From IMG/VR virus record IMGVR_UViG_3300032093_000391, positions 1 to 36,995 of that record: a DNA stretch of 36,995 nt; one strand, written 5' to 3'. The position numbers were made by a program, and so were the translations under genes. Origin of the DNA: a virus. Position 1 is the stretch's first letter; each line of letters starts with the position of its first letter. Below are positions 13,101-22,131 of this stretch, piece by piece. Below the pieces are notes generated by a model that was given only the letters and a program-made list of their open reading frames with translations, was not told the origin of the DNA and ran no database searches.

Positions 13101-13794
13101 TCAGATAAATGGGGCGCTTCGGCTTTTAGGCGTATTAGCAGAAGGCGAAACGCCTTCCGCCGAAACTTCGCAAGACGCTCTTAACGCCCTCAACCAAATG
13201 ATCGACAGTTGGAACACGGAGCGGTTAGCCGTGTTTTCCACGCAGGACCAGGTTGAGACTTGGCCACCCGGCACAATTTCACGCACCTTTGGGCCGACCG
13301 GCGATATTGTGGGCGACCGTCCCATTTTGGTTGACGACAGCACCTACTTTCGCGATCCGGCTTCCGGCATTTCTTACGGCCTCAAGCTAATCAACCAGCA
13401 GCAATACAACGGCATCGCGGTCAAGACCGTAACCAGCACATACCCGCAAGTGCTGTGGATTAACATGACGTACCCTAACATCGAAATGTACGTTTACCCA
13501 GTACCAACCAAGGTGCTAGAATTTCACATTGTGTCGGTCCAACCCCTGACGCAACCCGCTAATCTGGCTACAACGCTGGCGTTTCCGCCTGGCTATCTGA
13601 GGTGCTTCCGGTACAACTTGGCTTGCGAAATCGCGCCTGAGTTTGGTGTTGAGCCTTCACCGCAAGTCCAACGTATCGCCATGACCTCTAAGCGCGACCT
13701 GAAGCGCGTCAACAACCCTGACGACATCATGGCGCTGCCGTACAGCATTGTTGGCACCCGCCAGCGGTTCAACATCTTTGCCGGCAATTACTAA
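13084..13794 (+). CDS. Head completion / tail accessory protein, P22 gp4-like
   Basis: 236 residues with the gp4-family opening (GDQINGALRLLGVLAEGETP, then NALNQMIDSWNTERL). In P22, gp4 binds beneath the portal, closes the filled head and is the platform for later tail proteins. Predicted helical N-terminal half and mixed C-terminal half fit the family. It lies between the coat group and the gp10-like gene, as expected. Its start lies inside the end of the previous gene and its stop shares one base with the next start (TAATG). P22 gp4 also has a muramidase activity; I cannot see a comparable catalytic residue here. Confidence 0.85.
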   Translation: MATAGDQINGALRLLGVLAEGETPSAETSQDALNALNQMIDSWNTERLAVFSTQDQVETWPPGTISRTFGPTGDIVGDRPILVDDSTYFRDPASGISYGLKLINQQQYNGIAVKTVTSTYPQVLWINMTYPNIEMYVYPVPTKVLEFHIVSVQPLTQPANLATTLAFPPGYLRCFRYNLACEIAPEFGVEPSPQVQRIAMTSKRDLKRVNNPDDIMALPYSIVGTRQRFNIFAGNY

Positions 13795-15341
13795 TGAAGA
13801 CGCCGATCCTTGGGTCCACCTATGTAGCCCGCAGCGTCAACGCTGCGGACAGCCGCATGGTCAACCTCTTTCCCGAACTTGTACCGGAAGGCGGCAAGGA
13901 GCCGGCGTTTCTTCAGCGGGCGCCTGGCCTGCGTCGGCTTGCCTCTATAGGCACGGGGCCTATCCGTGGGTTGTGGCAATTTGGCGGCTATGGTTACGCT
14001 GTATCAGGTAACAAGTTATACAAGATTGATACGTCTTGGACCGCAACGGAATTAGGCGGGGTTAGCGGCAGCGGCCCGGTGTCTATGTCGGATAACGGTA
14101 CGCAGTTGTTTGTGGCGGCCAACGGCCCCAGCTACATTTACAACTCCACTACCAACGTATTTCAACAAATTTTGGATGAAGATTTTCCCGGTGCGGTAAC
14201 CGTTGGGTATCTTGACGGGTATTTTGTATTCAACGAACCCAACAGCCAAAAAATATGGGTGACAAGTTTGTTAGACGGCTTGTCTATTGAACCGCTGGAT
14301 TTTGCCAGCGCGGAAGGTTCGCCTGACGGGCTTGTGTCGCTTGTGGTCAGCAACCGCGAAATTTGGCTGTTCGGCACCAATTCTACCGAGGTTTGGTACG
14401 ACGCCGGCACCGCCGATTTTCCCCTTCAGCGCATTCAAGGCGCGTCTAACGAACTTGGCTGCGCTGCTGCGTATTCAGTCGCTAAAATGGACAACACCGT
14501 GTTTTGGCTAGGCGCCGATGCTCGCGGGCGCGGAATGGTGTACCGGGCCAACGGCTATGTCGGCCAGCGCGTTTCGACCCATGCGGTTGAATGGCACATT
14601 CAACAGTACGGCAATTTGTCTGACGCTATTGGCTACACATATCAGCAAGACGGCCATTCATTCTATGTGCTGATCTTTCCGCAAGCCAATACGACATGGG
14701 TGTACGATCTTGCAACACAAGCCTGGCATGAGCGCGCGGGCTGGAACAACGGAGATTTCACACGTCATCGCAGCAACTGCCAAATGTCGTTCAACGATGA
14801 AATTGTGGTAGGCGATTACGAAAACGGCAACATCTATGCTTTTGATCTTGACGTGTACGCAGACGACGGCCAAATCCAAAAATGGCTTAGGTCATGGCGG
14901 GCGCTTCCCACCATGCAAAATACGCTGCGACGCACAACGCAACACGCGCTGCAATTAGATTGCGAAACTGGCGTGGGGCTTAACGAAGCGCCTAACGCCG
15001 CGGATTTATACGACAGCGAAGTATTGCTTGGCGCGATTTTGACAGAAGCCGGCGATTTTTTGATTACGGAAAGCGGCGACTACATATACGCGCAACAATC
15101 TAATTTAATGACCATGATCCCTCGCGCCATGCTGCGGTGGTCTGACGACGGCGGTCATACCTGGTCTAACGAGCATTGGAAATCTATGGGCCAGATTGGC
15201 CAATTTGGTTTTCGTACCATTTGGCGCCGGTTAGGTATGACGCTTAAAATTCGCGACCGCGTGTACGAAGTGTCGGGAACTGACCCGGTTAAGATCGCCA
15301 TAATGGGCGCCGAATTAGTCATAAGCCCCACCAATGCCTAG
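13794..15341 (+). CDS. DNA stabilisation / tail hub protein, P22 gp10-like
   Basis: 515 residues, close to P22 gp10 (472 aa). The first part (MKTPILGSTYVARSVNAADS, then RMVNLFPE) is typical of the family. Propeller-like repeats with Trp and Gly follow (GLWQFGGYGYAVSGNKLY, WLFGTNSTEVWYD, FWLGADARGRGMVY). A C-terminal part carries WSDDGGHTWSNEHW. In P22-like phages this protein closes the head after gp4 and carries the tailspike and needle. It overlaps the preceding gene by one base and the next by 8. No unusual feature is visible. Confidence 0.88.
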   Translation: MKTPILGSTYVARSVNAADSRMVNLFPELVPEGGKEPAFLQRAPGLRRLASIGTGPIRGLWQFGGYGYAVSGNKLYKIDTSWTATELGGVSGSGPVSMSDNGTQLFVAANGPSYIYNSTTNVFQQILDEDFPGAVTVGYLDGYFVFNEPNSQKIWVTSLLDGLSIEPLDFASAEGSPDGLVSLVVSNREIWLFGTNSTEVWYDAGTADFPLQRIQGASNELGCAAAYSVAKMDNTVFWLGADARGRGMVYRANGYVGQRVSTHAVEWHIQQYGNLSDAIGYTYQQDGHSFYVLIFPQANTTWVYDLATQAWHERAGWNNGDFTRHRSNCQMSFNDEIVVGDYENGNIYAFDLDVYADDGQIQKWLRSWRALPTMQNTLRRTTQHALQLDCETGVGLNEAPNAADLYDSEVLLGAILTEAGDFLITESGDYIYAQQSNLMTMIPRAMLRWSDDGGHTWSNEHWKSMGQIGQFGFRTIWRRLGMTLKIRDRVYEVSGTDPVKIAIMGAELVISPTNA

Positions 15342-16353
15342 CCCCCCTAACGTCACAAATATCCCGGCTCCACGCGTTCCGATTATTGACGACCGGACAG
15401 GGCTATTGTCGCGCGAATGGTACAGGTTCTTCTTTAACCTGTTTAATCTTACCGGCGCCGGCGACAACTGGACTTCGCTGCAAGATGTTCAAGTAGGGCC
15501 GCCCGGCAGTCTTGACGATCAATTTGCGGCGGCCCAACAGCTTGCGGGCGTGTTGGGGGCGCCTGACAGTTCGGCACAAGAGTCGCAGATTGCCGTGTTG
15601 CAGAGCCAGGTGCAAGGGCTTTCTCTTATGCCTCCGCTCACGCCGCAGGCGCCTAACCCTGTTTTTGGGGCGTTTTACAGCACCGTAAACCAGCCCGATG
15701 GCTCCACTACAACGGCGTATCCGCTTGTCTACGACACAATCCAGATAGAGCGGAACGTTGAGTTGCAGGACCGCACGGCGACGTTTACGGCGACCCTCGG
15801 CCCTGCCAGCACCACCATGACGGTCACAGCAATCAGCGCCGGGCCGATCTACCCCGGCATGGTTATCGCCGGCACGGGCGTCACGGCTGGCACCTACATT
15901 GTGTCGCAGACCACTGGCACCGACGGCAGCACCGGCAATTACGTTGTCAGCACTTCTCAGACGGTAGGGTCCACGACTATTACCGGGACGTGCAAATCCA
16001 AAATAGTCGCGCGCGCGGCGGGCACTTACAACGTCCAGTTCAGCATCCAGTTCGTCAACACCGACGCCAGCATCCACGACACGGACGTATGGCTGCGGAA
16101 GAACGGCACAAACGTGGCCGGCACCAATAGCCAGTTCTCGGTGCCCAACCGTCATGGCGGCATAGACGGGCACCTGATTGGGGCGCTAAATCTGTTTGTG
16201 GAATTAGCGCCAAACGACTATGTTGAGTTGATGTGGGCGACCACTAACTCGGCTACTACAGTTCAATACATCGGGCCACAAACCGGTCCTGTGCGCCCGG
16301 CAACGCCGTCTGTTATTGTAACAATTTCTTTAGCTTCGGTGCCGTCTGTATGA
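15334..16353 (+). CDS. Tail needle-like protein with C-terminal knob domain and an inserted domain
   Basis: 339 residues. The N-terminus has a short helix (SREWYRFFFNLFNL), a pattern of podovirus tail proteins, followed by a helical region with heptads (about 65-95). The C-terminal half reads like a TNF/C1q-type jelly-roll: VELQDRT is one strand, then SKIVARAAGTYNVQFSIQF, DVWLRKNG and FVELAPNDYVELMWAT. Between VELQDRT and CKSKIV lies a Gly/Thr-rich segment (about residues 149-222, with PGMVIAGTGVTAGTYIVS) that looks like an inserted exchangeable module. The place between gp10-like and tailspike genes fits the needle (gp26 position). A fibre function is an alternative. Confidence 0.65.
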   Translation: MPSPPNVTNIPAPRVPIIDDRTGLLSREWYRFFFNLFNLTGAGDNWTSLQDVQVGPPGSLDDQFAAAQQLAGVLGAPDSSAQESQIAVLQSQVQGLSLMPPLTPQAPNPVFGAFYSTVNQPDGSTTTAYPLVYDTIQIERNVELQDRTATFTATLGPASTTMTVTAISAGPIYPGMVIAGTGVTAGTYIVSQTTGTDGSTGNYVVSTSQTVGSTTITGTCKSKIVARAAGTYNVQFSIQFVNTDASIHDTDVWLRKNGTNVAGTNSQFSVPNRHGGIDGHLIGALNLFVELAPNDYVELMWATTNSATTVQYIGPQTGPVRPATPSVIVTISLASVPSV

Positions 16354-16437
16354 CCTTGGCGCTATTTTCCCCTATCCTCTCGACCGGAGCGCCTGCTAAG
16401 TATAGGCTGCTTGCCGCAAAACTAAAGGACCGACCCT

Positions 16438-18489
16438 ATGGCCACCCTTAGCCCGCTGCCCAAACTGCAATTTTTTGACGCCGCTGGCGTACCGCTGGTT
16501 GGCGGAAAATTGTACTCATACGCCGCGGGCACCTCGACGCCATTGGCGACGTACACCAGCGAGTCGGGCACGGTTCCTAACACCAACCCGGTCATCCTTG
16601 ACGCGCGCGGCGAAGCATCTGTTTGGCTGGGGTCTTCCGCGTACAAGTTGAAATTGACCACCTCAACAGATGTTGAAATCTGGACGGTCGATAATATCGA
16701 CAACATTAGCCAAACCGATCTGGACGCGCTGGAAGCGTCTATTAAGGCTTATTATTCGGCATCGTCTGGTGCAACCCATGTAGGGTATATTCAAGACCTT
16801 GCTAACGCTACTGCTCGTACCGTCGAAAGCAAAGCAAGCGACATTATATCGCTGAAAGATTTTGGCGCGGTAGGCGACGGGGTAGCAAACGACACAACCG
16901 CCGTAAACAATTGGATAACGGCGGTGCTGGCGTCTGGCGGCGGCGCCGGGTATGTGCCAACAGGCATTTACCGGGTAACATCACAAATTACAATTGACTT
17001 GGTTAATTGCCGCACAACGGGCATTCGTTTATGGGGCGACGGCCCGCGCCGCAGCTATTTTAACAGCGATTATACCGCAGGCACTTGTTTTCGCCTTATC
17101 AACACCAACACCTCAGACGGGTATTTTTACACCTCGTTTGACGGTATAGGCTTTGAAGGCAACGTTGACGGCACGATGTTTGAGTTAGGCGACACTGCCG
17201 GCGGCGACGGCGGCAATAGCCTTAACTTCCGCAACATTACCATGAACAACTACTCAAGTGGCGTTAATGCTAAAACACTTATTATGACGCGCATTTTTGC
17301 GTCTACGTTTGAAAACCTGACTATTAACGGTTTGGGTGGCGCGACCAGCAACAGCATCGTAGTGACGTTGAACGAAGTGCAATTCAGCAACTTCAACAGT
17401 TGTTCGTTTGGTAATGGCAAAACGCTTTTGGTGTTTGGTACTGGCGCGTCTGGCTATTCATACGGCAACACGTTTACTAACTTGGACCTTGAAGAAGGTA
17501 CCCTTTGCCTGTCTATCGACAGCGCAAACGCCACCAAGAATACCTTTCTTGGCGGTACGTTTGTCAGCACGTTTGGGGATTATTGCGTGGACGCCAACCT
17601 TGGCGACAGCAATATGTTCATCAACGTCAATTACGCTGCGTACAATATCGCCGCCTTTGACACTAAGGTCGGCGTTATTGATATGCGCCACAACCTTATG
17701 CGGTATTCGTCTGACTACAAATTCTTTATTCCCAACATTAACCAGTATAGCGCGGGCAACACCGGCTCCACTATACCCAACATTCAGTTCAATTCGTCGC
17801 TTGGCACCGACGACGCCCCAACCGTACTGACGGCGGCGCAGCAAGTTGGTTCGCTGTACGGCAAAGCGTATGACGGCGCGGCGTACCAAACAACGTCCCG
17901 CATTGACCTTTACAGCCTCGGCGCCCCGGTCACTTCTACATCTTCGCCCGGCAACATTCGGTTTTTTACCACTCCCTCAGCTTCGGTCACGCCCGTTATC
18001 CGTGCGGTAGTTTTAGAAACCGGTAACTTTGTGCCTGAAACCGACAACGCTTATTCGGTGGGGCAATCCGGTCAACGGTGGTCAGCTATTTGGGCCGCCA
18101 ACGGAACCATCCAAACCTCGGACGCGCGCACCAAAACTGACATTACCGATGCCGCGCTGGGGCTTGATTTCATCAACGCCCTGCGCCCGGTGTCATACAA
18201 GTTCACGGTCGGCGGCACCCGCGTTATTGGGCAGGAATACGAGAACGACATTCCCGGCAAGGTGCTGACCGAGGACGTGCCTGGCCAACGCACCCACTGG
18301 GGTCTTATCGCCCAAGAAGTTAAGGCCGTCTGCGACGCTGCTGGCGTGGACTTTGGCGGCTGGCTGTTGACTGACAAAGACAACCCCGATAGCCAACAGG
18401 CGCTGCGGTACGACCAATTCATTGCGCCATTGATTAAAGCGGTGCAGGAGTTGTCGGCGCGGGTAGCGGTCTTGGAAGCTAAAGGTTAA
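16438..18489 (+). CDS. Tailspike/fibre with beta-helix and S74 chaperone
   Basis: Receptor-binding protein, 683 residues, in three parts. Residues 1-110 are a virion-anchor domain of the type FFDAAGVPLVGGKLYSYAAG. Residues about 135-500 are a right-handed beta-helix opening with LKDFGAVGDGVANDTTAV, the pectate-lyase-like signature found in polysaccharide-degrading tailspikes. Residues about 555-683 are a peptidase S74 intramolecular chaperone with Ser561 and Lys566 in SDARTK, plus ALRPVSYKF and the terminal coiled coil. By analogy the chaperone helps trimer formation and cuts itself off before Ser561. The gene starts 84 bases after its neighbour with AAAGGA as ribosome site, so it may have its own signals. 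I see no definite promoter. Confidence 0.88.
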   Translation: MATLSPLPKLQFFDAAGVPLVGGKLYSYAAGTSTPLATYTSESGTVPNTNPVILDARGEASVWLGSSAYKLKLTTSTDVEIWTVDNIDNISQTDLDALEASIKAYYSASSGATHVGYIQDLANATARTVESKASDIISLKDFGAVGDGVANDTTAVNNWITAVLASGGGAGYVPTGIYRVTSQITIDLVNCRTTGIRLWGDGPRRSYFNSDYTAGTCFRLINTNTSDGYFYTSFDGIGFEGNVDGTMFELGDTAGGDGGNSLNFRNITMNNYSSGVNAKTLIMTRIFASTFENLTINGLGGATSNSIVVTLNEVQFSNFNSCSFGNGKTLLVFGTGASGYSYGNTFTNLDLEEGTLCLSIDSANATKNTFLGGTFVSTFGDYCVDANLGDSNMFINVNYAAYNIAAFDTKVGVIDMRHNLMRYSSDYKFFIPNINQYSAGNTGSTIPNIQFNSSLGTDDAPTVLTAAQQVGSLYGKAYDGAAYQTTSRIDLYSLGAPVTSTSSPGNIRFFTTPSASVTPVIRAVVLETGNFVPETDNAYSVGQSGQRWSAIWAANGTIQTSDARTKTDITDAALGLDFINALRPVSYKFTVGGTRVIGQEYENDIPGKVLTEDVPGQRTHWGLIAQEVKAVCDAAGVDFGGWLLTDKDNPDSQQALRYDQFIAPLIKAVQELSARVAVLEAKG

Positions 18490-18500
18490 GGAGTTTTAAC

Positions 18501-18839
18501 ATGGCCGTTACCGTAACCGTTCTGATCCCGGCCAAGACCGCCGAGAACGCGCAGACGACGCAATACACCTCAACCGGCGTGACGACGATCATCGACAAGT
18601 TTACGGCGACCAACTACAGCGCCGCAGCCGCGACGATCAGCGTCAATCTGGTCACGGCCGCTGGGTCCGCCGGCAACGACAACCTGATTGTTAAGACCAA
18701 GACGTTGCAGGCCGGCGAAACCTACACCTTTCCTGAGATTGTGGGCCAGATATTGGCCCCGAGCGGGTTCATCTCCACGATTGCCGGCACCGCGTCGGCG
18801 GTCAACATTCGCGCCAGCGGGCGCCAGGTGACGCAGTGA
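18501..18839 (+). CDS. Small beta-rich virion protein (112 aa)
   Basis: A strong AAGGAG precedes the ATG. The sequence begins MAVTVTVLIPAKTAENAQTT and contains TTIIDKFTATNYSAAAATIS and TYTFPEIVGQILAPSGF, a pattern I recall from small proteins near tail genes in several environmental phages. All-beta composition suggests a jelly-roll or immunoglobulin fold. A role in tail or fibre attachment is plausible. Its TGA stop overlaps the GTG start of the acetyltransferase, so both are translated together. Confidence 0.7.
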   Translation: MAVTVTVLIPAKTAENAQTTQYTSTGVTTIIDKFTATNYSAAAATISVNLVTAAGSAGNDNLIVKTKTLQAGETYTFPEIVGQILAPSGFISTIAGTASAVNIRASGRQVTQ

Positions 18840-19309
18840 CCATAACAATCCGCCGCCCTGAATACGCCGACCTAGGCCGATACACCGAACTGGCCGTTGA
18901 GTTTATTGCGGCGGCGCCGATCAGCAAACTTGTAGAAATAACACCCGACAACGTGGCGGATTTTTTGGTCCGCGCCATCGACAACCCCGATGTAGGCATG
19001 TGGATGGCGGTCAAAGACGGCGCCGTTGTTGGTATCTGCGGAGCGCTGCGGTACCCGCTGTACTTCGGCCCGCAACACATTATCGTGCAGGAGTTGTGGT
19101 GGTGGCTGACCCCTGACGCGCGAGGCAGCGGCGCAGGGCAGGCGCTGTACAAGACACTGGAAGATTGGGCCAAAGAAAATGGCGCCGCCGCTATCTTTAT
19201 GATTGCGTTGGACGACGATAGGGTGGAAAAAACCAGTAAGTTTTACGCGCGCGCCGGGTATAAACCTTTGGAGCGCACGTTTGCAAAAGGGGCCGGTTCA
19301 TGGCTGTAG
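18836..19309 (+). CDS. GNAT-family N-acetyltransferase
   Basis: Transfers an acetyl group from acetyl-CoA to an amine. The 157-residue protein has the family signature. Motif B/A strands (MWMAVKDGAVVGICGAL) lead to the catalytic core strand VQELWWWLTPD. The acetyl-CoA pyrophosphate loop ARGSGAG (residues 95-101) is followed by a helix, and the end shows FYARAGYKPLE. It starts at a GTG that overlaps the previous stop and overlaps the next gene by 10 bases, so it belongs to the virion operon. Its target is unknown. Placement beside ejection proteins suggests that it may modify a virion or host protein, which is inference. Confidence 0.85.
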   Translation: MTITIRRPEYADLGRYTELAVEFIAAAPISKLVEITPDNVADFLVRAIDNPDVGMWMAVKDGAVVGICGALRYPLYFGPQHIIVQELWWWLTPDARGSGAGQALYKTLEDWAKENGAAAIFMIALDDDRVEKTSKFYARAGYKPLERTFAKGAGSWL

Positions 19310-20052
19310 CAACTTCAACGGCAATTCTTGGCGCCGCAGCGTTGGGCACCGGCGCTAGTTTGTACGGCGCCAGCCAAGCGGCCAAAGCGCAAAAGTCCGC
19401 AGCTAACCGCGCCACCGACGCGCAAATGGCGATGTTCGAGCGGCAGCTTGAACTGCAAGAGCCTTTTCGTGAAGCTGGCTTAACCGCACAAAATCGGCTG
19501 TTGACGTTGCTGGGTTTAGGCGCGGATCCCAATGCGGCGGACTTTGGCAAATACGCCCGCGATTTTGGCATGAAAGATTTTCAGACCGATCCTGGTTACG
19601 GGTTTCGGTTAAACGAGGGTATGAAGGCGCTGGAACGGTCGGCGGCTGCGCGGGGCGGCCTGTTGTCGGGTTCAGCGTTAAAAGGTAGCCAACGGTTTGG
19701 GCAAGACTTGGCGTCGCAAGAGTATATGAACGCTTTTAACCGCTACCAAACCAACCGCGCCAATCAACTCAACCCGCTGCAAAGCCTCATGGGCGCGGGC
19801 CAAACCAGCGCGAATGTTTTAACCGGCGCGGCGGGCCAAACCGGACAAGGCATGGCGAACTCTATGATGGCTGCCGGCGCCGCCCGCGCGAGCGGCTACA
19901 CTGGCATGGCCAGCGCGCTGAACCAGGGCCTTAGCACGGGCGCCAATCTGTACATGCAATATCCGCTGTACCAAGCAATGAGCCAGTATTACAGTCGCCC
20001 TAGCTACGGCCAAGTATCAGGCGCTAATGTAGGCGGCCCTGGCGGCCTCTAA
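19300..20052 (+). CDS. Internal virion / DNA ejection protein (250 aa)
   Basis: Begins with a hydrophobic small-residue helix (AILGAAALGTGASLYGASQA). A helical region with ELQEPFREAGLTAQNRLL follows, then DPGYGFRLNEGMKALERSAAARGGLLSG and GQDLASQEYMNAFNRYQ. This is the hallmark of a widespread phage protein often annotated as a DNA transfer protein, positioned as P22 gp7 is. It is thought to be packed in the head and ejected with the DNA to help it cross the envelope. The C-terminus is Ala/Gly/Met-rich, ending YGQVSGANVGGPGGL. GGGG precedes the start. Confidence 0.75.
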   Translation: MAVATSTAILGAAALGTGASLYGASQAAKAQKSAANRATDAQMAMFERQLELQEPFREAGLTAQNRLLTLLGLGADPNAADFGKYARDFGMKDFQTDPGYGFRLNEGMKALERSAAARGGLLSGSALKGSQRFGQDLASQEYMNAFNRYQTNRANQLNPLQSLMGAGQTSANVLTGAAGQTGQGMANSMMAAGAARASGYTGMASALNQGLSTGANLYMQYPLYQAMSQYYSRPSYGQVSGANVGGPGGL

Positions 20053-20064
20053 GGAGACGGAACT

Positions 20065-22131
20065 ATGGTAGATTACACTATCGCGAACCAAATCCGTCCC
20101 TTCCAACTGCCTGACATTGCCGGCATCGCGGGCGCCATGCAGGGGTTGGAACTGAACCGTATGCGGTCGCAACAACTTCAAGCCGCCGAGCAGGAACGCA
20201 ACGCGCTGCGCGGTCTTATGGCTGACCCAAACTTTGATATTTCTTCACCTGAAGCCTCGCGCCGCATCTTGCAAGTGGCCCCGACCATTGGAGGACCGGC
20301 GTATAACGCCGCCCTTTCAGGACGCCGCGAACTACGCCAAAGCGAAACGGCTGCGGCAGAGGCAACACTGAAAAATTTTGAGTTAAGCCGTGAAAGTTTG
20401 CGTGGTATTTCGGCGCTCCCTGAAGGCGACCGTCAGGCCGCTTGGGAGGCTTGGCGCGCGCGGACTGAAGCTACTGTGCCGGGCACTCGCGGGTTTATCC
20501 CGCCCGCGTATTCAGATGAGGCTTTTGCGGCGATGATTTCTAAAGCCGATGAAATCGCCAAAAACCTGACTGAGCGGCCAGTGGTAACTCAAGTGCCAGG
20601 ATTTCCGCCATTTTTGACGAACCCGCGCACAGGCGTAACACGACCGGCCACAGAAGCGAATGCTCCGCCAGCCGCACCGCCCGCCGCGCCCCGCGCCGAA
20701 GGGCCTCCAATGTCGCCGGGCCAAACAGCCGCGGCACCGCGGTCGCAATCTACCGATCCTTTGTTGATTGACGCGGCTATTCGTCGAAACGAAGGCACCG
20801 CGCGCAATCCCGCGTCGTCGGCTGTTGGCCCATATCAGTTTATCGACAGCACATTTGTGGACCAGTTCCGGCGCAGTTTTCCCGACGTAGCGCGAAACCT
20901 GCCGCCGGAACAGATTTTGACATTCCGCGGCGCCCAAACGCCTGACGGCCGGCGCGTGGAAGATGTTATGGGGCCAGCGCTTACCACGCAAAATCAGCAG
21001 GCGCTGGTGCAGGCAGGGTTTGCGCCGACAGCGGGTAACACTTACCTCGCGCATTTCTTGGGTTCTGGCGGCGCGCGAGCCGTTTTGCGGGCCGATCCAA
21101 ACACGCCTATATCTCAGTTGGTGTCCCGCGAAGCTATCGCCGCCAACCCGACTATTTTAGGTGTCCCCGGCGTAACCGCTGGGCAGATCGTGCAGTGGGC
21201 TAACAACACAATTGATATGGGTCCGCGCGACGCGCGGCGGGCGCTAACCACGCCGAATGCCATGGCGGCGCCGGGCGCTACCACCAACGCCATGCTGGCG
21301 CCGCAAGACGCCACGGCGATGGGACAACCGCAATTGCCGACGTTCGCTCCGCCGCGCTCGATAGCAGAGGCGTTATATCAAAAAAACATGATGGATTTAG
21401 CGGTTGACCTAGAAAAGAAGCGCCTCGAAGCCGAGCGCCGCCGCGGCGAACAGCCTGAGCGAGTGCAAGAAGCGGGGCAAACATCTGAAGCGCAAAGGCG
21501 CGGGGCATTGACCGCCGAGCAAGAGCGCGACGAGCGTAAAAAGCAAGAAGGCCGCACAAACGTCAACACCACACTTGGTAAAATGTTTGCGGCTTACGAG
21601 CGCCTAAACGAAATTGGCGGCATCCCCAGCGAGACAAGAGGTACGGGCGGTAACATCGCCGCGTATGCTGCGGGCACCGCCCCCGGCCAAGCAGTCGGAC
21701 AAGCGCTGGGTACCCGCGCTCAATCTGTGCGAAACGAACTTCAAAGCCTTGCGCGCACACTCATAACCGACATTAAAAATTCGACGGGGATGTCGGCGCA
21801 GGAAATGAACTCCAACGTCGAATTGCAACAGATGTTAGCGGCAGTGTCTAGCCCAACGCAGTCTATTGAGTCTGTGCGCGCCATCATTCAAAACCTTAGC
21901 GAGCGGTATGGGCTAGGCCAAACATTTGCGCCGCCCGCCCCCGCGCAAGCCCCCGCCGCCGCGCCAGCGACGCGCCCGGCTGAAGGTGTGCCGGGTCCGC
22001 GGCGCGGGGCGGCGGCCCCGGCGGGGCGCCCAACCTTAGAACAGTTCCTTGAGCGCGCCCGGCCCGCCAACCCTAACGCATCAATCGAAGACCTTACGGC
22101 GTACTACAATCGCACATACGGGGGCCGCTGA
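20065..22131 (+). CDS. Ejection protein with lysozyme-like transglycosylase domain
   Basis: 688 residues. The N-terminal part is helical (about 20-150). Then a Pro/Ala linker leads into a lytic-transglycosylase-like domain (about 230-370). It has ARRNEG-type spacing (AIRRNEGTARNPASSAVGPY, candidate catalytic E243), QFIDSTFVDQF and AHFLGSGGARAVL. The third part is charged and helical and ends in an Ala/Pro-rich tail with PTLEQFLERARP. Internal virion proteins with such domains are injected and cut peptidoglycan locally during DNA entry. A strong AAGGAG lies before the ATG, and the stop shares a base with the next start (TGATG). Confidence 0.75.
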   Translation: MVDYTIANQIRPFQLPDIAGIAGAMQGLELNRMRSQQLQAAEQERNALRGLMADPNFDISSPEASRRILQVAPTIGGPAYNAALSGRRELRQSETAAAEATLKNFELSRESLRGISALPEGDRQAAWEAWRARTEATVPGTRGFIPPAYSDEAFAAMISKADEIAKNLTERPVVTQVPGFPPFLTNPRTGVTRPATEANAPPAAPPAAPRAEGPPMSPGQTAAAPRSQSTDPLLIDAAIRRNEGTARNPASSAVGPYQFIDSTFVDQFRRSFPDVARNLPPEQILTFRGAQTPDGRRVEDVMGPALTTQNQQALVQAGFAPTAGNTYLAHFLGSGGARAVLRADPNTPISQLVSREAIAANPTILGVPGVTAGQIVQWANNTIDMGPRDARRALTTPNAMAAPGATTNAMLAPQDATAMGQPQLPTFAPPRSIAEALYQKNMMDLAVDLEKKRLEAERRRGEQPERVQEAGQTSEAQRRGALTAEQERDERKKQEGRTNVNTTLGKMFAAYERLNEIGGIPSETRGTGGNIAAYAAGTAPGQAVGQALGTRAQSVRNELQSLARTLITDIKNSTGMSAQEMNSNVELQQMLAAVSSPTQSIESVRAIIQNLSERYGLGQTFAPPAPAQAPAAAPATRPAEGVPGPRRGAAAPAGRPTLEQFLERARPANPNASIEDLTAYYNRTYGGR

